Assembly: GCA_026419785.1 (NCBI GenBank)
Contig: JAODTK010005509.1
Coordinates: 186,001 to 250,000, forward strand
From: Sclerodactyla briareus
Taxonomy: Eukaryota; Echinodermata; Holothuroidea; Dendrochirotida; Sclerodactylidae
Length of the DNA: 64,000 nucleotides
Direction of reading: 5' to 3'
The position numbers were made by a program, and so were the translations under genes. The notes below the pieces were generated by a model, which saw only the letters and a list, made by a program, of their open reading frames with translations, searched no databases and was not told the DNA's origin. Position 1 is the stretch's first letter. Every line of letters starts with the position of its first letter. Below, piece by piece: positions 26,768-37,746 of the stretch.

Positions 26768-27938
26768 TTAGCCTTCGGTTGTAGCGCCGTACATCGTAAC
26801 ATCATCAACGTTGTTATAGGTTTCGAATTCCTTTTTCTTATTGGATCGCCCTATCGATCCCCGCATGGGCATACCGTGTACGAGAAGAGCGCATAGAGAT
26901 CCACTCATAATGAAGACGATACAACTCCCCGACAGGCCCGTGAACACATCAGATAGTATTACCCCCTTGTAAGTCATGGACCGTGGAATGATTCTTCGTA
27001 TCCCTCTACCACATGGAAGTACCCGCACAATGGAGCTTATCAGACCACGACATCTCCAGGATCTTATCTATCTCCCCCTTTCTTCCGGAGTTTGATTGCG
27101 TAGGTAGCTGATGATCCCTCAGCGGGAGCACCGGATGGGGTGGCGAAGGAGAAAGAAAAAGGATGAATGGATCTTGCCAAGGGTCTTTCCCTCGATATGC
27201 AGCAGGACAGGGTTTCCGGTCTCAGGCATTAGGAGAGATCCTCGGCACCCGAGAACGCATAGAGACCGTCCCACTGCCGTCGAATCCGATAGGCGGCGTC
27301 GTTTAGACGTTCCTCGATGAGATTCTCTTCGGAGTTCAGCATTCTGTCAAAGATGGCCCTGTAGATCCCTCTGTTGTACCGATAGAAGTCGTAAGACGGG
27401 CTGTTCCGGACGGTACCAAACTTGATGATGTCCTGCGCCATCAGGTCGTGGGCGTCCTTGATCTTGATCGCTGTCTTGGAGAACTTGACACGCTGCTAAG
27501 GTGGGAACCGTAGATGAAAACCATCGAGAGAGCAAACCAGAACCAGAAGGCGGAGAGGAGCCGGAGTGACCAGGACCGAGGACCCCTGTGATAGCTCTGT
27601 AAGAAGATGGTAGACAGGACGTAGAAGATGGACTCGTAAAGAGTGAAGGTCTCTCCCTCCTCTTCGGTAACCTCCCCTCTCAGCGCCCTTTGGCGCCACC
27701 CGTAGGGGCTGTAGTATCCGAAGATAAAGACCAATGCGCACATCACGATGAAAATGGCCAGGAGCGCGAACCAAGCAGTGATATGCATGGGGTAGACTAG
27801 AGAAAAGGGGTACTCGAAGGTCCAACTCGGGTGGAGGATCATGATCTTCACCTGGTTTTTGTACCACGGGGAGGTGAAGTCGATATCCTCCTCTCTAGCT
27901 GAGTTCTTCGTCAGGGCACCAATGGCGACGTCGGCGTC
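26768..27938 (-). CDS. Glutamate receptor last exon: S1 end, M1, pore, M3, S2, M4
   Basis: Acceptor TTGTTGCAG precedes GACGCCGAC at 27938. The frame opens DADVAIGALTKN then SAREEDIDFTSPW, where the Arg matches the ligand-binding Arg of S1. M1 is about 27711-27785 (ITAWFALLAIFIVMCALVF, then SPYGW), the pore loop about 27591-27641 (YESIFYVLSTIFLQS), and M3 ends YGSHLSS at 27492. S2 follows with KDAHDLMAQDIIKFGTV, YDFYRYNRG, LYAFSGAEDLS, then FATPSGAPAEGSS and IKLRKKG. M4 is about 26876-26947 (GLSGSCIVFIMSGSLCALLV) and the stop is at 26768. About five one-base slips occur between M3 and M4. The M3 motif and parts of the pocket are unusual; see findings. Confidence 0.9.
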
Positions 27939-28702
27939 CTGCAACAAGAATAGTAAGAGTGAGGCGATAAGAAAGAAATTAAATGAGAAAATCCGACAAC
28001 GAAATAATGGCACGGTGATATTTTTTCGTTTAATAATGATTACCTATTCATTTAAAACCGCCTCGTTCACACAGGAAAACCTGCAGGAACTACAGTTGTA
28101 CAATGCTCTTGCAAGGTCACTACGGTGATGTATAAGAAGGTCGTACATCACAATTCGAAATACTTGTAATCCGGACAACCCTCGTTCATTCCTGCAGTCA
28201 TACCACTATTTTCATTTCAGATACTGTGAGTAGCATCACCAGAACCAGTAACTGAAGTTCCCGACCATCCTCCCGAACTGTTGAGATAATATGTTGGCAC
28301 CAGTGTTGATTAGTGAAATTATGGCCACGGTAGGAGCAATCTCACCTATAGACCAATGGATAATTATCAGCTGATGTCGAGTTTTTCAGTGATCTAGTAC
28401 CTAGTCTCAATACTCCTGACCTACAGAATATGTGTGATTCCAAACTGTTGGAAAAACCTTCCGATGGTTTCAACGCGAAATGAGAGAAATACGGGGATGT
28501 TCTTGTTATCCAACCTGTTTAGAGACGCTACTCATTTTTGTAGCTCAATTTCCCCCTCCCCTCACACAGTAACGTATTTATATACGAACATGATGATTAT
28601 CCTACCAGCAAATATACCATCACACCTGCATCCTACGCGCCAAACGCTTATTGACATAATCTTTTCGAGGGCATTCCATGAATACCATACCGTTTTCCTT
28701 AC

Positions 28703-28790
28703 CCCATCAATAAGCTCTCGGATCATTCCATCCCATTCTCCGGTAGAGAGATCCAACTGCCCGTACTGTCCACGACTCATCATAGTTATC
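28703..28790 (-). CDS. Glutamate receptor exon: S1 middle
   Basis: The 88-base exon has acceptor ATGAAG at its 5' side and donor GGG|GTAAGG at 28703. It completes a codon from the previous exon and reads ITMMSRGQYGQLDLSTGE then WDGMIRELIDG. This is the S1 segment equivalent to V.DGKYG...G.WNGMVGELVYG of other receptors. The phase joins cleanly to the last exon, giving ELIDG-DADVAIG. No frame slip. Confidence 0.9.
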
Positions 28791-28917
28791 CTTCATAGGA
28801 AGAAAATGGGTATATGTCAACCAGGATTACATAAACAGACATACATAATGGTATTTATAAAGCGCTGCTCAATAAAGATCGTAACGCTATGAAGCTCGCA
28901 AACAACAACAGGTTAGG

Positions 28918-29112
28918 CTAATAAAAACGTCTTTTGATGTTTCTAAACGTGTTCAAGTTGGCAGCTCCCTGATTGCAGATGGGATAGAATTCCAGAGTTT
29001 GGGAATTGCCAACCGGAGGCACGACGTCAACTGATTCAGGAATTATTCGCCAATAGGCGAGTAGTATCTGCAGAGGATCGGAGGATTCAGCTATCATCAT
29101 CATGAATGAAGG
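28918..29112 (-). mobile_element. LINE C-terminal fragment in intron
   Basis: On the minus strand frames read VVPPVGNSQT, LWNSIPSAIREL and NLNTFRNIKRRFY. This is the common final block of Jockey/CR1/L2-type reverse-transcriptase proteins (LWNSLP..IR...SL..FK..L). A one-base slip separates the second and third pieces. No catalytic part is nearby. Confidence 0.6.
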
Positions 29113-29240
29113 CGGAGCCTGGATTGATCCCCCATAAATCGAAGTGGAAGGCTGGAATCGAGCTCGCATCTTCACAAATGGAAGTGGGGGCCTGGATTTG
29201 AGCTCACAAACTTCCGGAAGGATCTGGATTCGAGCTTACA
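29102..29240. repeat. Minisatellite of about 40 bases
   Basis: Four imperfect units built on CCTGGATTCGAGCTCACATC and AAATGGAAGTGG, beginning near 29110, 29147, 29187 and 29220. It lies in an intron of the receptor gene. Confidence 0.6.
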
Positions 29241-29657
29241 TCCTAACAAATAGAGGTGGAAGACATTCAATTGATGCGTTCCATTGGTAAGCTGATTTAT
29301 CTGAACTTAGACAATTAGAAAAGGTAAGGTTCTGAAAAGTTGTGTTGCGGGAATAGTTGATTAGTCATTATTTTCATAACGACTTGTGTGTGCACTCTGT
29401 TCTTTCTTTTCACAAAAAACTTTGATTTCAGTACGTTAACTCAGTGGTTCTCTGAAATAATCAGACGAAACGGGTCTATTTCGATCGACAAAACTGTCTA
29501 TCCATTGAACATTTAGCTTGTCATAATGCCATTCTCGTTTCTGAATGTGCAGTTGGGATGGGACAATACGCTGAAAACTCAGCAGCAACCTTAACAGATG
29601 AAACCCAGTCACTCGGTAACTGGCCATAAATAAAGCCTATCACTAATTTTGACTTAC

Positions 29658-29861
29658 TGGAAGTGGAAGTCAATGCCCATCTCCTCCTCCATGACCTTTT
29701 TTACTTTCTTGATTAGTTCCCAGGCAATCCCCTCGTATGGCTCGTCCTCTGGGTCTAATGTCGTCGATAGCGAAGCTTTGACGCTTGTACCGCTGGAAGA
29801 TAGAGACGGCGCTTAGGGTAGATTGGGTTCCCGCCTCTCCAGAAGGAAAGAAAGGCGGCTC
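29658..29861 (-). CDS. Glutamate receptor exon: S1 start
   Basis: Acceptor CCCATGCAG precedes GAGCCGCCT at 29861; donor CCA|GTAAGTC lies at 29658. The frame begins EPPFFPSGEAGTQST, matching the LEEPYV start of S1, then reads FQRYKRQSF. After one extra base it continues TLDPEDEPYEGIAWELIKK and VMEEEMGIDFHFQ. EPYEGIAWELIK matches the family's YEGFCIDLL. Observed length 204; the flanking phases require 203, so a single inserted base explains the slip. Confidence 0.9.
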
Positions 29862-30379
29862 CTGCATGGGGAATGCGAATAAAGGAGTAATGATTTTAGC
29901 TTAAATTAAGACAAATGTATGAGCGAACCAGAGAAAAAGGTTGGGAAAACCGCCTTCTCGGTTCGAAAGCTGAAATCTGCTGTAGCTACGGCAAAGCGCT
30001 TCCGCTTTTCTACATGAATAAACACTGCATGTTGTGGAATCGTTGACGTTCCCAGCCCTTTGACAATTAAGAATGATGATCCCTGATGATGCACAAACAT
30101 CCAGACAAATAGAAATGAAATATAATGAAACAGGGCTTATGGGGGCAAACAATCGAATATCAGAAAATTATTATAGACTCTGACACGAACTTGTCTTGTT
30201 ATGTAACAGTTTTTAATAGCGCCATTCCCACTTCCGTTTCTCTGCCCTGGTTCCATTACGACTGCCCCCATGCACTGTACTACTCATGCGACTCTTCACT
30301 GCATCCTCCTACTTCTTCGGCGAGTATATTTGTTTTTTTTTTTTTTCACACTATTGTCTAGTTGCTGCATCCCCCTAAA

Positions 30380-31500
30380 CCCCCTGAACCCCCTAATCTT
30401 TATTGGTGCAATTTTTTTTTTCAAAAGAAACAAGTTCCTTTGTGTGATTGCAAACAGCTGTATCTGTTCTTTATGGGCCTTCCTCTGCCAGTGACACCTT
30501 TGACTTTCTCATGCAACTTCTTCGTGTCATGCCCCTTTTCCAGGTCTTCAATCTACATACACTTCGATTCATGTCGTATCTTCTTAGCTTTCATCCTTAT
30601 TTCCTCGTTTTAAGGCAGTTATTCCTCTTCGGATGTTGTTCTTTCTCTCTTATCCGCAGCATACACTATATTATGCTCCCATGTTCTATACAGTCCCACA
30701 CTCTTCAAACGTTTGGGGTCTGCTCAATTCCCTCCCTCATTGAAGACTCGTACTTGTTGGCGTCTACTCATTGGACTTCTATGGCGTGTCTTCCTCTCCA
30801 TTTCATTCGTCTTCAGACAATATAGGGTTTTCTGGTCAATCATTCCTCTCCTCCTTGTAATCTTGAGTTGTAGTTCCACTTTAGCCATGAGGAGAATGTG
30901 GTTGCTGCCTACATTTGCGCCATGATATGTCTCAACTTTCTGTAATTGTTCCTTTATCGATTTCTGACAATAAAGTAGTTGATTCGATTCCAACTGCGAC
31001 CTTGTGGCATCTTTCATGTAAACTGCCTTCGTGAGATGCTGGAACATTGTCTCATCATTACCAGGTTCTTTGCTCTGCAGAACTCAACTGGTCCACTCCC
31101 ATGCTCATTTTCTTCTCCTACCCCCCCCCCTTCCGCCAAAATCGGGTCCGTCTTCAGCCTGTCTAAGCCTACCTGGCGCCAGGATCTCCCATTACCACTA
31201 GAAGGTCTTGGGAGGATATTCAGTTTTCATCTTCATGAAATTTCTGTATTTCTTCCCTTACTGTGTGCAGATGTTGGTGCATACAAATATAGTAGGTTAA
31301 AAGTTGGAGGGCACTGCGTCCACCTTGACCATCATCACTCTGTCTGATATTGACCAATATCCTTGTACTGATCTTCCGATGTCTTCCCCCACTATCATCC
31401 CAACGCCATCTCATGGCTATTGCCCAGGGTGTACACGCCGGCGTGTACAGCAGACTACCAGGAGGTAATAGCCCAACTTCTCTCACCAACACTCATTAAA
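30380..31500 (-). mobile_element. LINE fragment, endonuclease to linker, in intron
   Basis: Minus-strand frames read AIAMRWRWDDSGG, then CMHQHLHTVREEIQKF, DLLVVMGD, EFCRAKNLVMM, then KVETYHGANVGSNHILLMAK and VELQLK. This is the endonuclease-like domain of the LINE proteins often annotated as craniofacial development protein 2-like (YAPT...., MGD.NA, GADIGSDH.LL). Beyond it IEDLEKGHDTKKLHEKVKG and TGRGRP match the linker before the reverse transcriptase. The frame is broken many times. A plus-strand copy lies at 32443-33010. Confidence 0.75.
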
Positions 31501-31530
31501 GGCGGGAGCTTCGAGGCGGACCGAGAGCAA

Positions 31531-31578
31531 ACGTGCGTGTGTGGTTGTGTGCGCGCGCGTGTGTGTACGTGCGCGTGC
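31531..31578. repeat. GT/GC alternating purine-pyrimidine tract
   Basis: About 45 bases of GT and GC dinucleotides, a sequence type able to adopt the Z-DNA form. It is 55 bases 3' of the donor of the exon at 31633-31770, inside the intron. Confidence 0.75.
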
Positions 31579-31632
31579 ATAAAGCTAATATAAGACAAGC
31601 AGAACGAATGGCACTTTCCGTCAGCGACTTAC

Positions 31633-31770
31633 CGGTAAGTCGAGAATTTTAATGAAGCGAGCGTCTGACTGCCTGAACGGCATAATGTACATCCTATTGC
31701 CTTCCTTGCCTGGCCACTTCTTCCTGTTAGCCTGTTCCCAGCTTCCTATATCCTGTACGAAATATCCTGC
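31633..31770 (-). CDS. Glutamate receptor exon: end of amino-terminal domain
   Basis: Exactly 46 codons, phase 0 at both ends, between acceptor CTCTTTCAG and donor CCG|GTAAGTC. It reads AGYFVQDIGSWEQ, then KEGNRMYIMPFRQ and IKILDLP. VQDIGSWE matches the LEKIGTWD at the end of the family's amino-terminal domain, and the exon joins S1 as ILDLP-EPPFF. Open throughout. Confidence 0.88.
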
Positions 31771-32033
31771 CTGAAAGAGCAAGAAAAAAAAGACACGTGT
31801 ATAGTCACGGCGAATGACTTCTTGGATATAACGCAATTCAAATTCTATTTGTACAAAGTATAATTTTGTGTTTGTCATCTTCGTCTAATTTACACTCAAT
31901 CGAAGGGTATACAGACCAAGACTGGTAAGAATTAATTGTAATTGTCCTGGAAGAAAACATCACAAGTCTCAACAGATGCCTCTAGCTTCGATTGCTTCGA
32001 TTAACAGCAATTAATAACAGTAATGATTACAAT

Positions 32034-32083
32034 GTTAATAATAATAATAATAATAATATAATAATAATAATAATAATAATAAA
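32034..32083. repeat. (AAT)n microsatellite
   Basis: ATA/TAA triplets with one interruption, 24 bases from the end of the neighbouring receptor exon. Confidence 0.9.
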
Positions 32084-32106
32084 TGTTTTCGCAGGATACT
32101 CAATAT

Positions 32107-32194
32107 CTCAGCGAAGCGGTCTTTGCCCGAGTACATGTTGATAGTGTAGTGACTCGGTTGCCGTCTGCGTCGAAGGCGATGTCGCCTCATGCAC
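32107..32194 (-). CDS. Glutamate receptor exon: amino-terminal domain near the end
   Basis: The minus strand reads DIAFDADGNRV and then, after a one-base slip, YTINMYSGKDRFAE. This matches the G.I.FD.NG.R..Y.L.I segment of the family, which is otherwise missing between the exons at 34174 and 31633. TTTACGAG precedes the likely start GTGCATGAG at 32194. With two missing bases restored the length would be 90, in phase with both neighbours. The donor is not clear: no GT follows GCTGAG directly, and the nearest GT is seven bases on. Confidence 0.7.
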
Positions 32195-32442
32195 CTCGTA
32201 AAAACATCATCGTAACGTATGGGAAGGTTCGAGAAAAAGTTGTAAGCACTTTCGTTGTTTCTTCTCCCTAAACTGGGTGTACAATACAGGGTCTGACCAA
32301 CGTGCATACGTAAATTTAACTATTCTTCATTTTTTCTATCAGAATTTATGCTGCTGTTATACTACATATACGAAGCCAGTCGGGCAATATGAGTTGCTTG
32401 GATGTCCAGCCTTCTGTTTTAATTAACTGACAGTTATGAAAA

Positions 32443-33010
32443 AGAGACATCGGCCAGTATACGATAGGGTGATGATGGTGGTCTGTGTATGCACCAACAT
32501 CTGCACACAGTAGGGAAGAAATGGGAAATTTTTATAAAGTGTTAGAGGGCTGTGGACCAAACATCCCCCCGGGAATTTCTGGTAGTGTTGGGGAACCCTA
32601 ATGACAGAAAGATCTTGGACAGGATAAAGACGGACTCGATATCGTGAGAAACCCTCTTTTTATCGAAGAGGGCAATGAGCGTTGGCGTAGACCAGTAGAG
32701 TTCTGCGAAGAGGAATATCTGGTAATAATGAGAACCATGTTCCAGCAGTTCTTCTCACGAAGGCAGTTCACCTGGACGATGCCACAAGGTCGCAGTCGGA
32801 AATAAATCGACTACATATTGTCATAAATCGATATAGGAACAATCTCAAAATGTTCTGACAGATCCTGGCGCAAGATCACAAAGAGGAAAGGGATGGCTGA
32901 CCAGAAAGGACACGCCATAGAGTCAACAAGTACGAGTCTTCGATGATGGAGGGTGCAGACACCAAGTCCCATTTCAGAAAGGAATGGGATTATCATAGAA
33001 CCTTCGGAAA
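32443..33010 (+). mobile_element. LINE endonuclease fragment, inverted partner
   Basis: Plus-strand frames read CMHQHLHTV, then GNERWRRPVEFCEEEYLVIM, RTMFQQFFSRRQFTWTMPQ and GRSRK*IDYI, followed by RYRNNLKMF. FCEEE.LVI.NTMFQ....R.FTW..P.G..RNQIDYI is the signature of the same LINE family as the minus-strand copy at 30380-31500. Nucleotide match to that copy is good from 32443 to 32806. Broken in several places. Confidence 0.75.
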
Positions 33011-34173
33011 AAAAAAAATAAACCCTGTACATATGATCACTTTCGTTCAAGGAATCGACTTGTCGTGTGTGTGTGCCTATCGTTCTGTCTGTTTGTCTGT
33101 CCCTATGTGCACAGCGATATATCCTGAACCGTAAATGCCCTTGAAATGAAATGGTGTGAGGTGATTGGTTAATTGCCGTCGTGTGTCGCTTTGTTTCAGC
33201 CTAGACGCCATTACTAATTTGCGTACATTTGCATGTTGTTGAAAAATATATTCCAAGAGATTGTGTACAAGGTATCTCGGAATTGGTGTATGATTTTAGC
33301 AAATATTCCAGATAAAGATAATCGTTGCCGTGTGTGGTGTCTGCACAATGTCCAGCTGGCTCTTATCAGCACATAAAAGGGACTGCTTAAGTTGTGTACG
33401 TTTAATCTTCAGTTCAAGTATGTTTGTCTAGTCCGGTCCCCTCAAATACTCACTGGTGGAAGAAACTCGAGAGTATTCATTCTCGGCCGATAGGGGAGTA
33501 ATATCAACATTACAGCTTCACTGGAATGACAGACTCTTGAGCTGTCACAAAATCATACAAAACGAATTGAAGTTCCCACTCTTCATCCCCCCCCCCCCCC
33601 ACCAACAGTACCAGTTCAAAAGGTCCGCTATTCCACAATGTAGTCTACTATGTCGCTGCTGGGAACGAATGCTTCGCTAGGACTATATTCAGGTAGAACA
33701 AGCTTCCTCGAATGTATCCAATAGTTCTACTTGGTAGGCGAGAATTCTTTAAAAAAGTCAGTTAATGCCTGTCTGTACGAGTCACGACTCACTGACACTC
33801 ATTTATTTCTCATCGAATGCCATTGTTGGCGCATAGGAGTATCGAACGGAAACCGGAACCCATCTCTCCTCCCTCACATTCTGGGATCATGTAAATATTG
33901 AGGAACGTTATCGTGTAGTTATTACCTTTGTCAGGTATCGCTCCAAGACATGGACATTTCTGGTACCTCGCAAAAACAGATGTATAGGGCAAAAACCCTA
34001 TACAGGGGGTGTCCTGTGGAAATGACATCTAATCTGATGTCTCCCTTCATCATGTCTAGCTGGTTATGCCCTTTCTCTCCAACCCTTCTGCAATACCCTA
34101 TTTCTTCTCCCCACTTTCCCACTTCCAACACTACATCATTACTGCTAACAAAGCTGATAAATGAGGCCGTTAC

Positions 34174-34449
34174 CTCCTTTAAGTATTTCTCCAAGGTGGA
34201 CTTTCTTCCTAACCCACAGGAGCTGATAGGAGTAGGCAGGGTACCCTCCCTCTGTCGGTGAAGAGCTGTGGCGCCCGCAATTAGTACCAGAGCATCGTAC
34301 GTGGCTCTCTCACGGAACGACCACGATCTTATCGGCTTTTCGAATGTCGAGAAGTACTGGAGTTCGTTCGCGACCATCTTGAACCTCGTCAGGAACGCCA
34401 TGTTGTGTCGGTACTTCTGCTCAAGGAACTGCTTTGAAATCGGCGGGTT
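34174..34449 (-). CDS. Glutamate receptor exon: amino-terminal domain, lobe 2
   Basis: 92 open codons between acceptor TCTCTCACAG and donor GAG|GTAACG. It reads NPPISKQFLEQKYRHNMAF, then ANELQYFSTFEKPIRSW, RATYDALVLIAGATAL and RKSTLEKYLKE. TYDALVLIAGA matches the MYDAVYMVAVAL helix of the family and the C-terminal part matches the following FM..IKE helix. Phase 0 at both ends and no frame slip. Confidence 0.9.
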
Positions 34450-34773
34450 CTGTGAGAGAGAACATGTAGTGTTAATTCACCTCATTTAGAAATGGTTCTC
34501 CCAGTCACATTGACATATTGAAAAAATGTTTTACTAAAGGCAATGCATCTGATTAGGACATTAATCCAAATCATGCAAACCTGCCTCCACCAAAAACGAT
34601 CAGATTCGTGCATACTTTTTCTCTCTTTGCTTACCGATATACGATTTTTTAAATAGGGACTACTCAATATTTACGGTACCCAAGAGCTTATCCATGGGAA
34701 CATATAGAAGTATAGAGGGTGGGAAAAAGAAATATCTGGTCTTCCATCCAAATGGGCTGGTTTATGTACTTAC

Positions 34774-34827
34774 TACATTCCCGAAAATCCAGTGCCACCC
34801 GTTCGTTAGCAGTTTCTCTTCGAAAGC
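34774..34827 (-). CDS. Glutamate receptor mini-exon: amino-terminal domain
   Basis: 18 codons between acceptor CCCTATCGACAG and donor GTA|GTAAGT, reading AFEEKLLTNGWHWIFGNV. It matches the helix and strand equivalent to A..LGM....YHYIFT in kainate-type receptors. The phase fits the following exon. It is very short but both splice sites and the homology are good. Confidence 0.82.
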
Positions 34828-35174
34828 CTGTCGATAGGGAAGGTGTATTCAGAAAGTCAGTTCAAAATGTATCTGGAAAGTTTGTTATCGAATGTTAAGT
34901 CATAACTATCACTACAATTTATCACAATGTTCCATTATCATCAGAGGAAGATTTATCATTATTCCGTGAAGGAAAGGTAACAAAGCTTCGGGATTCTAAT
35001 ACCAACTGCACAGGACTATTGCAATATCTCATCAATTAGACTCTTCATTGATACAATAGGCGTCTTTGTTTTCGGGAACAACATTTTAATTCATTGTCAA
35101 ATACCTCTATGTGCTTCCTCAACTTTGGGTAGGTGTTGAATTATCTTGGAATTTGTATATATATATTTTTTTTT

Positions 35175-35300
35175 TCATGGTATACTTGCCGAGAAAAGGA
35201 TCGATCCTATTCAAGGCCCAGCAAGGGTGCAGACCTGGATACTGCACCAAATTGTCACTGCGAATCCTTCACCAGGTACACGGAAATAAGGCAATGCCTC
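35175..35300 (-). mobile_element. SINE fragment
   Basis: On the minus strand GGATCGATCC and CTCGGCAAGTATACCAT match the B-box region and 3' part of the SINE at 58755-58893 (GGTTCGATCC, CTCGGCAGGTATACCAT). It lies in an intron of the receptor gene. Confidence 0.5.
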
Positions 35301-35539
35301 TTTGGCGGTACCTTAACGTGGGGTGGGGGTAATCGCACGTAGGCGGCAACTTGCAAATTGCCTAATTGCCTCGTTGCCTAACTCTGGTCACAAGTGCAAT
35401 TTTTATTCAAAATGAATATATGTATAACAATCAACAATGAACATTGAGGCTACCTTTATGATAATGGATCCGTCCTACCAAAGCATTTCCAAGATGCAAA
35501 TCCCATACACCTGTCAGGCGTGGATACGGGTTTTCCCCC

Positions 35540-36180
35540 GAAGGGCAGGGGGGGGGGAGTGATATCCGTACTGTGAATCGAGTGCAGACAGACCCCTATG
35601 AGCGCGCAGCCTTAGGACCCTGGGAGCTGTCGGATTCTAGATGCTTTGGGGAAATTTTATTGTGATTTCGGTTGACAAGAATCTAGGGAATTATCAAGAC
35701 GATTCATATTTTTCTATGCAATCATTAAACCAGAGTCTGAAAAAGTAAGTGTCTAGTATGTCGCTCTCAGGATGTAGCGCGGGTATAAGGCGCACAGCGC
35801 ACATCACGAGCGCAAAGCGCGAGGCCCCTTCGGCGTGGGTCCAGCTGTAGGATTCTAGATGCTCTTTAGTGCAATCTGAAGTTCATTGGGAACATTTATC
35901 GTTATTTGATCGACAAAACCCCAGAATATTATTAAGACGATTCATACAATTCTGTGCACCATAACGTCTATGGGGTTGTCATTAGCACAGGTCGACCCAG
36001 TCGTCGTATTGCGAAGAATCCCGAAATGAATAATCTAAACAGGTGAGAGGTATAAGGTATGGTCAAGTCGAACCCGATATTCACCGGAGGGGGCTAGGGG
36101 TGCCACGTGAAATATGGCATCCTGATGAAGAGAGGGGAGGAGGCAGGGAAGCCCCCTCGGATCTGCGCCCACCATTGACC
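35540..36180. repeat. Diverged tandem pair, step about 215 bases
   Basis: GCTGTCGGATTCTAGATGCT at about 35627 recurs as GCTGTAGGATTCTAGATGCT at about 35842, each followed by a match to ATTATNAAGACGATTCATA. GAGCGCGCAG and GAGCGCAAAGCGCGAGGCCCC provide GC-rich palindrome-like words. This is probably part of a non-autonomous element whose ends I could not fix. Confidence 0.5.
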
Positions 36181-36403
36181 TCGGTGATCCGATATTTACC
36201 CTCACAACCAAAGTGAGGTCACACCTACAAAATGTCAGGAGAATCAGACGAACTTCCGGAATTTGTATGAATTATGCAAATTTATACTAATGAATGACTC
36301 ACAGTGGCCTAGACTTGTAAAAATTCATCGCGACTGATGGTAGACGGTCATCTATATACAGTCTAATACAATACTTCATCATTAGCAAATGTTACGCTAA
36401 AAA

Positions 36404-36404
<1 letters not shown>

Positions 36405-36448
<44 letters not shown>
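36405..36448. repeat. A run and (AT)n microsatellite
   Basis: A short A homopolymer followed by about 35 bases of AT dinucleotides in an intron. Confidence 0.9.
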
Positions 36449-36451
<3 letters not shown>

Positions 36452-36785
36452 GTAATGTATGTTTCAAGAACATGCAGATTTATGCAAACTATTAATATCG
36501 TTTGGGCAGAAACACACGACATCACTCGGCCATAAACCCCAAAACATTCAGTTTCGGTTATCATGGTTTATGAGATATCGCTGTGCACATCAGGAAAAGC
36601 TAACAGACAGGACGACAGGCACACACACACACGAACATGACTCTTGAACAAAGTCCGGGCGAGGCCGAAAAGAACCTGTTTTAAGTATCCGAAGTGAATA
36701 TATGTTAAAGGGGTTATTTGTTCCGAAGGTCCTATCACAATCCCATCCTTCATGAAATGGGTATGATAGTTAAAAAGACGCTTAC

Positions 36786-36960
36786 GATGTCCACAAGTCA
36801 TTCAGGATTTCTTCGTTGGTCACGAAGATGAGGATGTTCTTAATCCTCCTTTGCAGCCAAATCCTTTGTTTGCTCTCTGAAGTCCTCATCTATCTCGATT
36901 TGTACCACTCTCAGCCGTACTCTAAAGCCTTCGATGTCATCATCTCGACCATGACCATTC
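36786..36960 (-). CDS. Glutamate receptor exon: amino-terminal domain, lobe hinge
   Basis: Acceptor ATCGTTGCAG precedes GAATGGTCATGG at 36960; donor ATC|GTAAG lies at 36786. Minus-strand frames read MVMVEMMTSKALEYG, then LRVVQIEIDEDFREQTKD, then LQRRIKNILIFVTNEEIL and NDLWTS. The last matches the family's LL..IK....RIIFDC....... block. Two one-base slips divide the three pieces, and the final phase does not quite meet the next exon, so a third indel may exist. Confidence 0.85.
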
Positions 36961-37500
36961 CTGCAACGATGGTGAAAATATGTGGGTATATAACATCATT
37001 TATCCAGAATTTGTATAGCCAATGGTTGAAGGGAGGGGGAAGTTGTGACCCCAAACTTCAGAGGCACAGCTCCCTGGTTCTGGTTCATTTGTGAGAGAGG
37101 CTAAGTTGAGAGCAAATCCGCATGTTAGGGGGGGTCCTGATGTGTCCTGACGCGTGTCCCGAGGATCATGTTTATCATTACGAACAGTTATTGAATGGCA
37201 GTCCATGCCATTGGTAATGATTTACGAATTTCAATTCGTTGAATAGGTTTGTGGCTATACAGTATCTTCCCACAATTATCCAATTATCCAGCAATGTCGG
37301 GGAATCAACGTTATGATTATTATTATTAGTAGTAGTAGTAGTAGTAATAATAATATCATCTCATCGCATCATCCTCATTATAATCATAATCATTATCACT
37401 ATTTTTTTACTGGCGGTATTCCTATGAATTCTTTCAACTCCGTGAACCATGGTTTATGTGTACTGAGTTGGTGTTTATTCTAAAAAATTCAAATACCTAC

Positions 37501-37746
37501 CACCGTCACCTTCGTAAAGATACAGAAAATCCTTCCATTTAAAGTGACTGATGACACTAGTAAGCATTTCGTCTATGTCATCCATTCCCGGTCTCATCTG
37601 GATGGCCCCCGATTCGTCAGCTGGGTCCAGGGTGATGACGGGGCTGTAGGCATCCCCGACGATACCACTTAGATCGAAGCATTCTCCACAGATGTCTTGA
37701 GGCAGAATTACAGCAGCGGCTTCGGTACTCCGAAATCTACTGCAAA
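37501..37746 (-). CDS. Glutamate receptor exon: amino-terminal domain, lobe 1
   Basis: Between acceptor CCACTTGCAG and donor GGTG|GTAGGT, 246 open bases. It reads CSRFRSTEAAAVILPQD, ICGECFDLSGIVGDA, SPVITLD, then MDDIDEMLTSVISHFKWKDF and LYLYEGDG. AAVILPQ aligns with VAAIFGP and FKWKDFLYLYE with FGWKRFTVIYE of kainate-type receptors. Phases match the exons on both sides. Confidence 0.92.
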
